From contig URUZ01000364.1 in the NCBI GenBank assembly GCA_900551225.1, forward strand, positions 1 through 6,425: a stretch of 6,425 bases of DNA. Direction: 5' to 3'. Below, in pieces: positions 1 to 5,940 of the stretch. This DNA comes from an uncultured Clostridium sp. (GTDB lineage Bacteria; Bacillota; Clostridia; Lachnospirales; Lachnospiraceae). A program made the position numbers and the translations under genes. Position 1 is the first letter of the stretch, and the number at the start of each line of letters is the position of its first letter. The notes under the pieces were generated by a model. The model was not told the origin of the DNA. It searched no databases and saw nothing but the letters and a program-made list of their open reading frames with translations.

Positions 1-71
1 TTTTTCAAGCAGAAGACGGCATACGAGATCCTCTCTGGTCTCGTGGGCTCGGAGATGTGTATAAGAGACAG
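1..71. other. Illumina Nextera adapter (sequencing artefact)
   Basis: This stretch is synthetic. Five T residues are followed by the Illumina P7 primer (6-29), an 8-base i7 index CCTCTCTG (30-37, the complement of the Nextera index CAGAGAGG, N708) and the Nextera read-2 transposase adapter (38-71). The adapter ends in the 19-bp Tn5 mosaic end AGATGTGTATAAGAGACAG at 53-71. Genomic sequence begins at 72. The order and the T run fit a read that passed through a short insert into the adapter and was then assembled as a contig end. It should be trimmed, and no gene should be called across it. Confidence 0.98.
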
Positions 72-330
72 GCTCAAACCGCACCAGCGCCTCCCACACC
101 GCCTGCTCCATCAGGTGCAGGGAGGTGTAGTCCATGGTTCCAAACATGAAATTGTAGATATCGCAGCCAAAGTCCGGGCGCATCACCCGTTCCCCCTTCC
201 TGGTGGACAAGATTATGCTGACTGCCTGCCGGATATCCTCCTCCCCAGCCGTCTCCCGCACCCGCCCCGTAGCCGCATCCACCTGCAGCGGAAACGCAAA
301 CCCACGTCCCAAAAAATCATCCTGGCCCAT
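72..330 (-). CDS. GPW/gp25-family baseplate wedge protein, 3' truncated
   Basis: The first 86 residues are present; the rest is lost at the adapter junction. They match the T4 gp25/GPW family (Afp9-like): an N-terminal stretch GRGFAFPLQVDAATG, an amphipathic helix EEDIRQAVSIILSTRKGER and the signature RVMRPDFGCDIYNFMF at about 48-63, then the helix MEQAVWEALVRFE. Family members are usually about 130-150 residues. Known role: the gp25-like wedge protein sits at the sheath-baseplate contact and helps start sheath assembly. The last visible residue is Glu86 and the next codon starts with C, which fits the family EPR motif being cut after its E (inference). ATG at 330 is chosen because AGGAGG (337-342) lies 6 nt upstream. 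A second ATG at 335 is in another frame. The gene starts 48 nt after the spike gene and is probably co-transcribed with it. Confidence 0.9.
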
Positions 331-378
331 CTCATCCCTCCTGTCACACAGGTTTCAGTGCCGCAGCCCGCCACATCA

Positions 379-1239
379 TCAGTTCAGCTTCATCATACTC
401 CCCTTCAGCTGAAGGATTCCGCCGGATTCCACCTTAGCGCTGGCATTTGCCTTCATTTCAAGGGAGAGAGCCTCAATCTTTAACTGGTTTGCCTTAACCG
501 CGGCTCCCTGGCTCGGTTTGATTTCCACGTTGGCGCCGGAGACGGACAGCTTCTGCGTGGGAGACAATTCAATATTCTTCCCGGACGCTTTCACATTCCC
601 AGAAGCCTTCATTTCCAGATCCTTACCAGCCTCCAAATCCATGCCGTCCGACTTCAGCTTCATATCCTCCCCCGCCTCCACAGAAAACGCCTTCTCAGTC
701 TGAACAGCCATCCCCTCCGCCTGAACAGTCACAGCACCGGCAAATGTCACCTTCTCCTTCTCCAAAGTGAGAAACGGCTCCCCGCCGATGGAGATATCCA
801 CCTTCTCCATCACATTGACGGTCAGATGCCCATGATCCTCCTCAGAGGACCACTCCACAGTATTCTGCCCGGCCGGATCAGTAACACGGATGAGATTCTC
901 CTCCTCATCCACCAAAAGCTCATATCCCGCCTTGGTTTTCCACCGTTTTTTGGAGTTGTTCTCATTGGCCGTCTCTACCGGCATGGGGTTGTCCTGGCTC
1001 CAGACACTGCCCAGCACCAGAGGACAGTTGGGATTGCCGTACACAAATCCCACCACCACAGTGGCTCCCACCTCAGGCAGGGTGTAACTGCCGCAGCCAG
1101 ATGCAGCGTAGGAGCACATTACCGGCATCCAGTCCGTCTGAACCTCGCCCTGCTCTCCCAGCGTATAGGACACCTGGATCTTCCCAGGATGTTCCTCCTC
1201 CCAGTTGTCCATCACCGTTCCAGTTACAATCTGTTCCAT
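379..1239 (-). CDS. gp5/gpV-like spike protein (baseplate assembly protein V) with beta-helix needle
   Basis: This 286-residue protein resembles the C-terminal half of VgrG/Afp8. Residues about 5-85 form the OB-fold Phage_base_V domain: VTGTVMDNWEEEHPGKIQV, then WMPVM, a glycine-rich turn SGCGSYTLPEVGATVVVGF and YGNPNCPLVLGSVW. Residues about 100-160 are a linker (KKRWKTKAGYELLVDEEENLIRV). From about 165 to 286 there are short alternating beta repeats rich in K, E, A and G (VQAEG, LKSDG, LEAGK, EMKAS, VSGAN), ending ILQLKGSMMKLN, as in the trimeric beta-helix needle of gp5/VgrG spikes. Expected role: the trimeric membrane-piercing spike at the tip, on which a PAAR cap would sit. The start lies 6 nt after the hub gene stop, with AAGGGG (1249-1254) about 9 nt upstream, so the two are probably translated together. 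No lysozyme domain is seen. Confidence 0.9.
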   Translation of the reverse strand: MEQIVTGTVMDNWEEEHPGKIQVSYTLGEQGEVQTDWMPVMCSYAASGCGSYTLPEVGATVVVGFVYGNPNCPLVLGSVWSQDNPMPVETANENNSKKRWKTKAGYELLVDEEENLIRVTDPAGQNTVEWSSEEDHGHLTVNVMEKVDISIGGEPFLTLEKEKVTFAGAVTVQAEGMAVQTEKAFSVEAGEDMKLKSDGMDLEAGKDLEMKASGNVKASGKNIELSPTQKLSVSGANVEIKPSQGAAVKANQLKIEALSLEMKANASAKVESGGILQLKGSMMKLN

Positions 1240-1245
1240 CTGCAG

Positions 1246-2265
1246 TTACCCCTTCCCTCTCCCGGACAGCACAATCTCCGTCCTGTATCCCTCGCCATCC
1301 ATCCGGTGAACCGCCTGCTCCATCCGGTATGTCCCATTGATCTCAGTGTCAAACTCATCCAGGGCCACATACTCCCCAGCAAGCAGGGCCTGGTTCCCCG
1401 GCAGCGTCAGCTTCACAGTCACCGCCCGGTCTGCCAGTTCACCGGCGCGCCGGTCTGCACAGGCCTGGGCCTTATCCTGGGTATCCGCCGCCGGAATCAG
1501 CAGCATCTCCGTCCCCGTGCCCGGAAATGTCCCCTTCCACGAGGCCTCCGCCAAAGCATGGCCCCCATAACAGGCGAAATCCCCTGAGCACCCCTGCACC
1601 TTCACTGTGCGGCTCAGATATCCCATAGAAGCGCAGAAATGGATGATCCCCGAATCCGGCGTCAGGCTGACAGCCGCGCTGGAATCCCCCTTTTCCACAT
1701 AATAGGCAGTTCCCAGGCTCACATAAAAATCCCGGTCCTCCCCATTTTCCCGCACCAGATCCTGGTTAATAAAATCATAGTCGCTGCCATCCTGGTGCCA
1801 TGCCCGGACCGCGTCCATGGCCGTAGTATCATCCACCTTCACAGAACAGAGTCCGCTGTAATCCCCCAGCACTGCCGAGAACACATCCGAGCAGCTCTGC
1901 TCCTTGAAAATGCGGCAGCGCCGGTTATCCTTCATCAGCTTCACAACATCACAGGCCATGATCCGCAGCACATAATCCTGTTCCCCCGCCTCCAGCTCCA
2001 CCACGTCCGCGTAGCCCGAAAACACCTGGGAGCGCGTACCCGCGTAGCCCATGAAGATCTCTACCTTGTTCCCGGGGATTACCGCCGCCTTCACCTCCGG
2101 GCGTATGCCATGGTTTTTCACATCGTAGCAGCCCACAAGGTCTATCACTGCTGTGCTCTCCTGATCCAGGTTGAGGTACACCTCCACCTTCAGGATATCC
2201 GCCGCCAGTTCCGTCACCACATCGCTTCCGCCCGCCTTCACCTGGGCTTCCGGGGCATTTGCCAT
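1246..2265 (-). CDS. gpD/gp27-like hub protein (phage late control D family)
   Basis: This 339-residue protein resembles the phage late control gene D family, the hub half of VgrG and Afp8. Visible family features are an early beta domain (VVTELAADILKVEVYLNLDQ), GNKVEIFMGYAGTRSQVFSGYADVVELE at about 65-92, a domain with the WHQDGSDYDFINQDLVRENG and FYVSLGTAYYVEKG pattern typical of gpD/VgrG hubs, and a C-terminal barrel (LLAGEYVALDEFDTEINGTYRMEQAVHRM). Expected role: the trimeric hub that joins the inner tube to the spike. The protein stops at RGKG and a separate gene supplies the OB-fold and needle, so the usual VgrG fusion is split here. ATG at 2265 has GAGGTG (2271-2276) 5 nt upstream. It is preceded by an unusual 160-bp gap in an otherwise tight operon. 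Family assignment is by pattern; sequence divergence in this family is high. Confidence 0.87.
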   Translation of the reverse strand: MANAPEAQVKAGGSDVVTELAADILKVEVYLNLDQESTAVIDLVGCYDVKNHGIRPEVKAAVIPGNKVEIFMGYAGTRSQVFSGYADVVELEAGEQDYVLRIMACDVVKLMKDNRRCRIFKEQSCSDVFSAVLGDYSGLCSVKVDDTTAMDAVRAWHQDGSDYDFINQDLVRENGEDRDFYVSLGTAYYVEKGDSSAAVSLTPDSGIIHFCASMGYLSRTVKVQGCSGDFACYGGHALAEASWKGTFPGTGTEMLLIPAADTQDKAQACADRRAGELADRAVTVKLTLPGNQALLAGEYVALDEFDTEINGTYRMEQAVHRMDGEGYRTEIVLSGRGKG

Positions 2266-2425
2266 GACTTCACCTCGTATATCTGTTCAATTCGTCTCGA
2301 CGAGTTGGTGCAAATACCTGTTATACTTACATGACATATGCCACTGGATGCTCTGCACATCCGCCGAAAATTTGCTATTACCCGCACCTTAGAGGTGGGG
2401 AATCTGCCTTTGAAGCAAAATAATA
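2266..2425 (-). promoter_or_regulatory. AT-richer, hairpin-rich spacer inside the eCIS operon
   Basis: This 160-bp gap separates the LysM adaptor from the hub gene; all other gaps from the sheath gene to the contig end are 3-48 bp. By hand count it has 70 G+C in 160 (44%), visibly below the flanking genes. It holds inverted repeats at 2292-2296/2299-2303, 2346-2350/2358-2362, 2381-2389/2393-2400 (one bulge) and 2408-2415/2432-2439. An alternative pairing, GGTGC at 2307-2311 with GCACC at 2384-2388, would compete with the 2381-2400 hairpin. I see no convincing promoter, terminator with a U run, or gene. It could be an attenuator or processing region that sets fewer hub/spike transcripts than tube/sheath transcripts, or the remains of a small palindrome-ended mobile element. 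Function is inference only. Confidence 0.5.
2381..2400 (-). repeat. Hairpin with 3-nt loop
   Basis: On the transcribed minus strand CACCT pairs with AGGTG around the loop CTA. The stem continues as CCC/GGG past one bulged C, giving about 8 pairs. It is followed by TAATAGCAAATTTT rather than an immediate U run, so it is a poor intrinsic terminator. Its downstream arm overlaps bases that could instead pair with 2307-2311. Confidence 0.5.
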
Positions 2426-2439
2426 TCACCCCTTCAAAG
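2408..2439 (-). repeat. Perfect 8-bp inverted repeat over the LysM gene stop codon
   Basis: CTTTGAAG at 2432-2439 (last sense codons of the LysM protein) and CTTCAAAG at 2408-2415 are perfect complements around a 16-nt AU-rich loop that contains the TGA stop (2426-2428). It could be an mRNA 3'-end stabiliser or part of an attenuator. No U tract follows the distal arm, so simple intrinsic termination is not supported. Confidence 0.5.
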
Positions 2440-3088
2440 CCGGCAGTCTCAGCATCTGTCCCGGCCGGATATCCAGAGGGTTCATCAGGCCGTTGAACTC
2501 CGCAATCTCCCGCCATTTCTCACAGTCCCCATACTCCTCCCAGGCCAATTTCCAGAGGCTGGTCCCCTCCACCACCATGCGGTGCTTGGTCCGGTCCGGA
2601 GACTCCTTGGGGGAGTCCATATCGCCCACGGCATTTTCCCCCGAGGATATGGTCAGATCCAGCTTTGCCCGCAGCGGATTCCCCTCTATTCCAAAATATG
2701 TAAATTCCCGGTTCAGCGAAGTAAGCACCCCTTTATAGGCCAAGTCTCCCCATATAAACTCAATCGTGGGCGGCTTGTGCTGGCTCCCATCCACCTTCAG
2801 CAGAGAGGCGATTTTATCTGTGTCCGTCCGCACCGTAGTCCTGCCCCTGTCCTCCTCCGAAAGCTGACCCAGATTTTCCGTCAAATCATAATAAAGAGAC
2901 AGGCTCAGGCTGGACTCCAGGCCGCCGGTATAATTGTTGGTATTTCCATTTTGCCCCAGTTTCTTCTGGTTCGCATAACCCGCGCTCTCCGAAATCCGGT
3001 ATTCCGATGGATTAAACAGACAGACAATCTCCTCCTCCGGCTCCCGGTACACCTTGATTTTAGCCTTCTGAAGGCCAGATCCGGCCAT
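2426..3088 (-). CDS. Afp7-like tube-to-hub adaptor with C-terminal LysM domain
   Basis: This 220-residue protein has two parts. Residues about 5-150 match the contractile injection system tube-type N-terminal domain: KAKIKVY, the motif FNPSEY at 25-30, a long beta section SSLSLSLYYDLTEN, and PPTIEFIWGDLAYKGVLTSLNREFTYF at about 106-132 followed by PLRAKLDLTI. Residues about 168-217 are a LysM domain (VVEGTSLWKLAWEEYGD, WREIAEFNG, LDIRPGQMLRLP). In Afp/PVC particles the equivalent joins the initiator tube ring to the spike hub; the LysM is a structural clamp there rather than a cell-wall binder. In PBSX-like tailocins a LysM protein (XkdP) follows the tape measure, but here it follows tube genes directly, which favours eCIS. 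The start at 3088 lies 20 nt after the previous stop, with GGAAGG (3098-3103) about 9 nt upstream. Confidence 0.9.
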   Translation of the reverse strand: MAGSGLQKAKIKVYREPEEEIVCLFNPSEYRISESAGYANQKKLGQNGNTNNYTGGLESSLSLSLYYDLTENLGQLSEEDRGRTTVRTDTDKIASLLKVDGSQHKPPTIEFIWGDLAYKGVLTSLNREFTYFGIEGNPLRAKLDLTISSGENAVGDMDSPKESPDRTKHRMVVEGTSLWKLAWEEYGDCEKWREIAEFNGLMNPLDIRPGQMLRLPALKG

Positions 3089-3108
3089 AAGACACCGCCT
3101 TCCCCAAA

Positions 3109-3573
3109 CTACTTCTCCTCACTTGTCATCCGGCGCAGGCCCGTATGGGCGATCTCCAGCTTTCTGATGAAGATCTCGCTGCCCTTAGCATCCAGCCCCG
3201 ACAGCTCCACCTTTGTCACCACTCCCTGGTCAAAAGTATAGCGGACACAGTGATCCTTGTCCGGCCCTACGGAAATGATCAGGCCGGACAATACCGCGCC
3301 CACGGACACCACATTTTTCCCTGCCGCCCCCGGAACCCGGACCCCCTTCTCCAGCGTCAGCACATCCTGCCTGGATCTGGGTTTACGAAACAGGAGGGGG
3401 CTCCAGTTCCTGCCGCCCTCCACAATCGAATCATATTCCATTTCCGCCGCAATATTAGATATCTTGGCAAAACCATAGCTGGCAGAGCCGATATAAACAG
3501 TAAACTGGCTGTTGGTAAGCCACTGGCTCTCCTCTGCCCCGCCATTTCCCGCGCGCTGTACTGTTTTCCCCAT
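3109..3573 (-). CDS. Second gp19-type tube protein, probable tube initiator/adaptor (Afp5-like)
   Basis: This 154-residue protein is of the T4 gp19/Hcp-like tube class but differs from the main tube. Visible elements are an N-terminal extension of about 22 residues, FTVYIGSASYGFAKISNI, the segment EYDSIVEGGRNWSPLLFRKP at 46-65, RQDVLTLEKG and the C-terminal strand FIRKLEIAHTGLRRM. This last resembles VETLELAHEGM of the neighbouring tube protein, suggesting an ancient duplication. In Afp/PVC the equivalent forms one ring between the LysM adaptor and the polymerised tube, so few copies are needed (known for the family; inferred here). Only 3 nt separate it from the preceding stop. No good ribosome binding site precedes ATG 3573 (AAGG sits directly against it, AAGAAG about 9 nt away), so translation is probably coupled to the tube gene. 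A later start is possible, but no clear one is seen. Confidence 0.86.
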   Translation of the reverse strand: MGKTVQRAGNGGAEESQWLTNSQFTVYIGSASYGFAKISNIAAEMEYDSIVEGGRNWSPLLFRKPRSRQDVLTLEKGVRVPGAAGKNVVSVGAVLSGLIISVGPDKDHCVRYTFDQGVVTKVELSGLDAKGSEIFIRKLEIAHTGLRRMTSEEK

Positions 3574-3576
3574 ACC

Positions 3577-4005
3577 TTAAGACTTCTTAACCATGCCCTC
3601 ATGGGCCAGCTCCAGTGTCTCCACCGCAATCTCATTGGAAGTCGCATTAAAATCAGGCGCCGTATACTTGGTCGGCCAGGCGTTGATCACCTGCCAGGAA
3701 GCCACCACCTTCTGCTCCTCATCCAGCAGACTCACCGTCACGGTCTTGCGCTGCACAGCCTTGGTCAGCCCCGGGGCCAGCCAGTCATAGAGCACCTGTC
3801 CTTCAATGATCCCCTTCTTCAGCGTAATATTACCGTACTTTCTCAGCCCCGCCACCTTAAGCGGCGTCTCAGTCGCCATGTCCCCCTCCCGGTACTCGAT
3901 AGGCTCAATGGTAGCGTCAAATCCCGACACCTCCGAGAATCCGCCTGCGGCCAGGCCGTCGATCTCTAACTTAAAGCGAAACTTCACTCTTGGATAACCT
4001 GCCAT
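3577..4005 (-). CDS. Main inner tube protein (T4 gp19 family, Afp1-like)
   Basis: This 142-residue protein has the usual length and pattern of gp19-family tube subunits. It starts FRFKLEIDGLAAGGFSEVSG (9-28), followed by EPIEYREGD, then GLRKYGNITLKKGI (53-66), a WLAPGL loop, and WQVINAWPTKYTAPDFNA (104-121) leading into the conserved end NEIAVETLELAHEGM (124-138). Such proteins stack as hexamer rings into the rigid tube that the sheath drives into the target and that can carry cargo in its lumen. It follows the sheath gene by 22 nt, with a strong AGGAGG (4016-4021) ahead of ATG 4005, as expected for a highly expressed structural protein. It lacks extra domains and signal peptide, consistent with cytoplasmic assembly. 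A phage tail or tailocin tube is the alternative; the neighbours favour eCIS. Confidence 0.94.
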   Translation of the reverse strand: MAGYPRVKFRFKLEIDGLAAGGFSEVSGFDATIEPIEYREGDMATETPLKVAGLRKYGNITLKKGIIEGQVLYDWLAPGLTKAVQRKTVTVSLLDEEQKVVASWQVINAWPTKYTAPDFNATSNEIAVETLELAHEGMVKKS

Positions 4006-4027
4006 AATTACTGCTCCTCCTTACGAA

Positions 4028-5761
4028 CTACTGTGCATCCCCTGTCTTCTGCGTGATTCTGAAGATTACAAACTCAGCCGGTTTCACCGGTGCCACTCCG
4101 ATAATACAGATCAGCCGTCCATTGTCAATATCATCCTGGGACATGGTGCTGCGCCCGATATTAACGAAAAATGCCTCGTCAGGCGAGCTGCCCGCCAGAG
4201 AACCATTTCTCCATAAATTGGTCAGAAACACCTCAATGGTCCGCTGCACGCGCACCCACAGCACCTCGTCATTGGGTTCAAACACCGCCCAGTTTGTATT
4301 TGCCTTGATGGTCTCCTCAATAAAAATGAACAGCCTGCGGACATTGATATACTTCCAGCTGCCGTCACTGCTGGCGGTTCTGGCGCCCCACACCCGGATT
4401 CCCAGCCCCGGAAATGCCCGGATCAGGTTCACGCCCTTGGGGTTCAGGAGATCCTGCTCCCCCTTATTAAACTGCACATCCAGCCCCACACAGGACCGCA
4501 CCACCTCATTGGCCGGCGCCTTGTGCACGCCCCTGGTATTATCGCTGCGGGCGTAAATCCCCATAATCGAACCAGACGGCGGAATCGCAATATTCCGCTT
4601 ATCCAGCGGATCAAACACAATCAGCCACGGATGATAGAGGGCCGCATACGTAGTATCGAAAATGTTCCTGTGGTCCACAATATCCTGCACCTTCCTCCGG
4701 TCCTGAGGCACATCCAGCACCGCAAAACGGCTGGCCAGGTTCTCGCAGTGGGCCGTCAGGGACAACTGCACATTGGGGTCCGTGACGCCCGGCACCGCGA
4801 TGATCGAAACCACGTCATTGTCCACAAATGACTGGATGCCTGTCCGTCTCCCAGCGCCGTTGTCCACGCCGATGAAGTCCGCGGCGGTCATAGCCAGCGC
4901 GTTGCCGTTGCTTCCCCCGGCAAAATCCACAGAAGCCACCGCAGCATCATCCGCCACCATCCGCGCAAAAGGAGGAACCGGCGCTTCCGGTTCAGACCCC
5001 GCATACTCCACATTTACCAGATCCGATTTCGCCATTTTCTTCTCAATATAATTGGGTATTTCGATATTAAACGAAAGATTATCATAGCTTTCGATCTGAT
5101 CCTCATAGCGGATCTCCATATTGAACTCGCAGGTGGTAATCACTTTTTCCGGAAGCAGCGACTTATCCGTCACCTCCCCCTCAAAAGGCGTTTCAAAGGT
5201 CATAATATTATCCTTGCATTTCACAATCCGGTTATAAACGACCTGGCTTCCATCCGAAAACGCCACAATATCCCCAGGGAAAAAGCCTGCCCCGTTTTTC
5301 ACAGAATAGCTGACCCCGCCCGCGGTCTCAAGCACCTCATAAATCTGGGTTTTAGCCTTGCTGGCCGGAGATATAACTGCGCGCAGGTTGTTGCCCCAGA
5401 GCCCGGGGTTCTTAGCTGTCAATTTCAGGACCGGGCCGTCGCCCACCGGCGCAGATCCCTGGGCGCACACCGCATCCTGGGGCGCCACCCTGGCAATGAA
5501 AGCCCTGGCGCCGCCGTTGATGAAGAAATGCTCCACCGCATAGGCCAGAAACCGGTAGTCCCCGAACTCATTGGCCGATAGATAGCCCCCATAGATCCGT
5601 TTGAACTCCGCATAATTGGTTACCAGTTGGGGAAGCCCCAGTGCCGGGCCACGCTCCGCCACGCCGATGAAGCCCGCCGTGCTGGTGCCGACGCCCTCCA
5701 TGGGCTTTCCGCCGGAATCAAACTCCTCAACGTAGACACCTGGTGATAAATACTCTGCCAT
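4028..5761 (-). CDS. Contractile tail sheath protein
   Basis: This 577-residue protein starts MAEYLSPGVYVEEF and continues TSTAGFIGVAERGP, both diagnostic of sheath N-termini, then FGDYRFLAYAVEHFFINGGARAFIARV (66-91). Residues about 110-260 are a variable beta-rich insertion (GLWGNNLRAVI, FFPGDIVAFSDG, YDNLSFNIEIPNYIEKKM). The core includes VVSIIAVPGVTD (317-328), YHPWLIVFDP (376-385) and the PANEVVRSCVGLDVQFNKGEQ segment. The C-terminal domain (about 468-577) has SWKYINVRRLFIFIEETI, WVRVQRTIEVFLTNLWRNG and the terminal strand EFVIFRITQ. Known role: it forms the outer helical cylinder and contracts to push the tube. ATG 5761 is chosen because MAEYLSPG is the canonical start and AGGAG lies 6 nt upstream. 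The frame stays open 60 codons further, but that part is not sheath-like. Afp and PVC carry several sheath paralogues; only one is seen here. Confidence 0.96.
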   Translation of the reverse strand: MAEYLSPGVYVEEFDSGGKPMEGVGTSTAGFIGVAERGPALGLPQLVTNYAEFKRIYGGYLSANEFGDYRFLAYAVEHFFINGGARAFIARVAPQDAVCAQGSAPVGDGPVLKLTAKNPGLWGNNLRAVISPASKAKTQIYEVLETAGGVSYSVKNGAGFFPGDIVAFSDGSQVVYNRIVKCKDNIMTFETPFEGEVTDKSLLPEKVITTCEFNMEIRYEDQIESYDNLSFNIEIPNYIEKKMAKSDLVNVEYAGSEPEAPVPPFARMVADDAAVASVDFAGGSNGNALAMTAADFIGVDNGAGRRTGIQSFVDNDVVSIIAVPGVTDPNVQLSLTAHCENLASRFAVLDVPQDRRKVQDIVDHRNIFDTTYAALYHPWLIVFDPLDKRNIAIPPSGSIMGIYARSDNTRGVHKAPANEVVRSCVGLDVQFNKGEQDLLNPKGVNLIRAFPGLGIRVWGARTASSDGSWKYINVRRLFIFIEETIKANTNWAVFEPNDEVLWVRVQRTIEVFLTNLWRNGSLAGSSPDEAFFVNIGRSTMSQDDIDNGRLICIIGVAPVKPAEFVIFRITQKTGDAQ

Positions 5762-5767
5762 ATGATA

Positions 5768-5772
5768 CTCCT
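5768..5772 (-). promoter_or_regulatory. Ribosome binding site that fixes the sheath start
   Basis: AGGAG at 5772-5768 on the minus strand, within the purine run AAGAGGAGAGGAG (5768-5780), ends 6 nt before ATG 5761. This supports MAEYLSPG as the real N-terminus over the in-frame ATG at 5941, which has no such site. Confidence 0.85.
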
Positions 5773-5828
5773 CTCCTCTTTTGAATTGTAGTTTGTATCC
5801 AAAGTTCGTGTGCATGGATTGCATGATA

Positions 5829-5854
5829 TTTGCGTCAGATGTTTGCGTCAGGTG
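5829..5854. repeat. Tandem 13-bp direct repeat
   Basis: TTTGCGTCAGATG (5829-5841) is followed immediately by TTTGCGTCAGGTG (5842-5854), 12 of 13 bases identical. It lies about 70-95 bp upstream of the sheath start, a plausible place for a paired regulator site. The copies also lie inside the hairpin described at 5788-5961, so a purely structural or chance origin remains possible. Confidence 0.5.
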
Positions 5855-5930
5855 TGTGTCTGTAAAGCGGCGGCGTAGTGGGTGCTGCGGATGGCTTTGC
5901 AGGCGGGCACATGGCGTGGGAATCAGGCGC

Positions 5931-5940
5931 TGTGCGCACA
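5931..5940. repeat. Perfect 10-bp palindrome
   Basis: TGTGCGCACA is its own reverse complement. It lies in the gap between the DUF4157 gene and the sheath and overlaps the inner end of the distal arm of the 26-bp inverted repeat. It could be an operator half-site pair for a dimeric regulator; no flanking promoter could be identified. Confidence 0.4.

Noticed and set aside
53..71. Tn5 mosaic end as evidence of a natural transposon
   Set aside because: It is contiguous with the P7 primer and an i7 index, so it is a library adapter.
331..378. Tiny frame MMWRAAALKPV overlapping the spike stop codon
   Set aside because: Eleven codons with no ribosome binding site; treated as a 48-bp intergenic gap.
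43..483. Plus-strand open frame of 146 codons beginning in the adapter
   Set aside because: Its start MGSEMCIRDR is translated adapter and the rest is the complement of the gp25 and spike genes.
826..1587. Long plus-strand open frames opposite the hub, spike, LysM and tube genes
   Set aside because: They are antisense shadows of confidently assigned minus-strand genes and show no family motifs.
2238..2516. Minus-strand 92-codon frame crossing the spacer, including a short frame from the ATG near 2363
   Set aside because: It overlaps the LysM gene end and hub gene start in another frame, has a poor ribosome binding site and no recognisable pattern.
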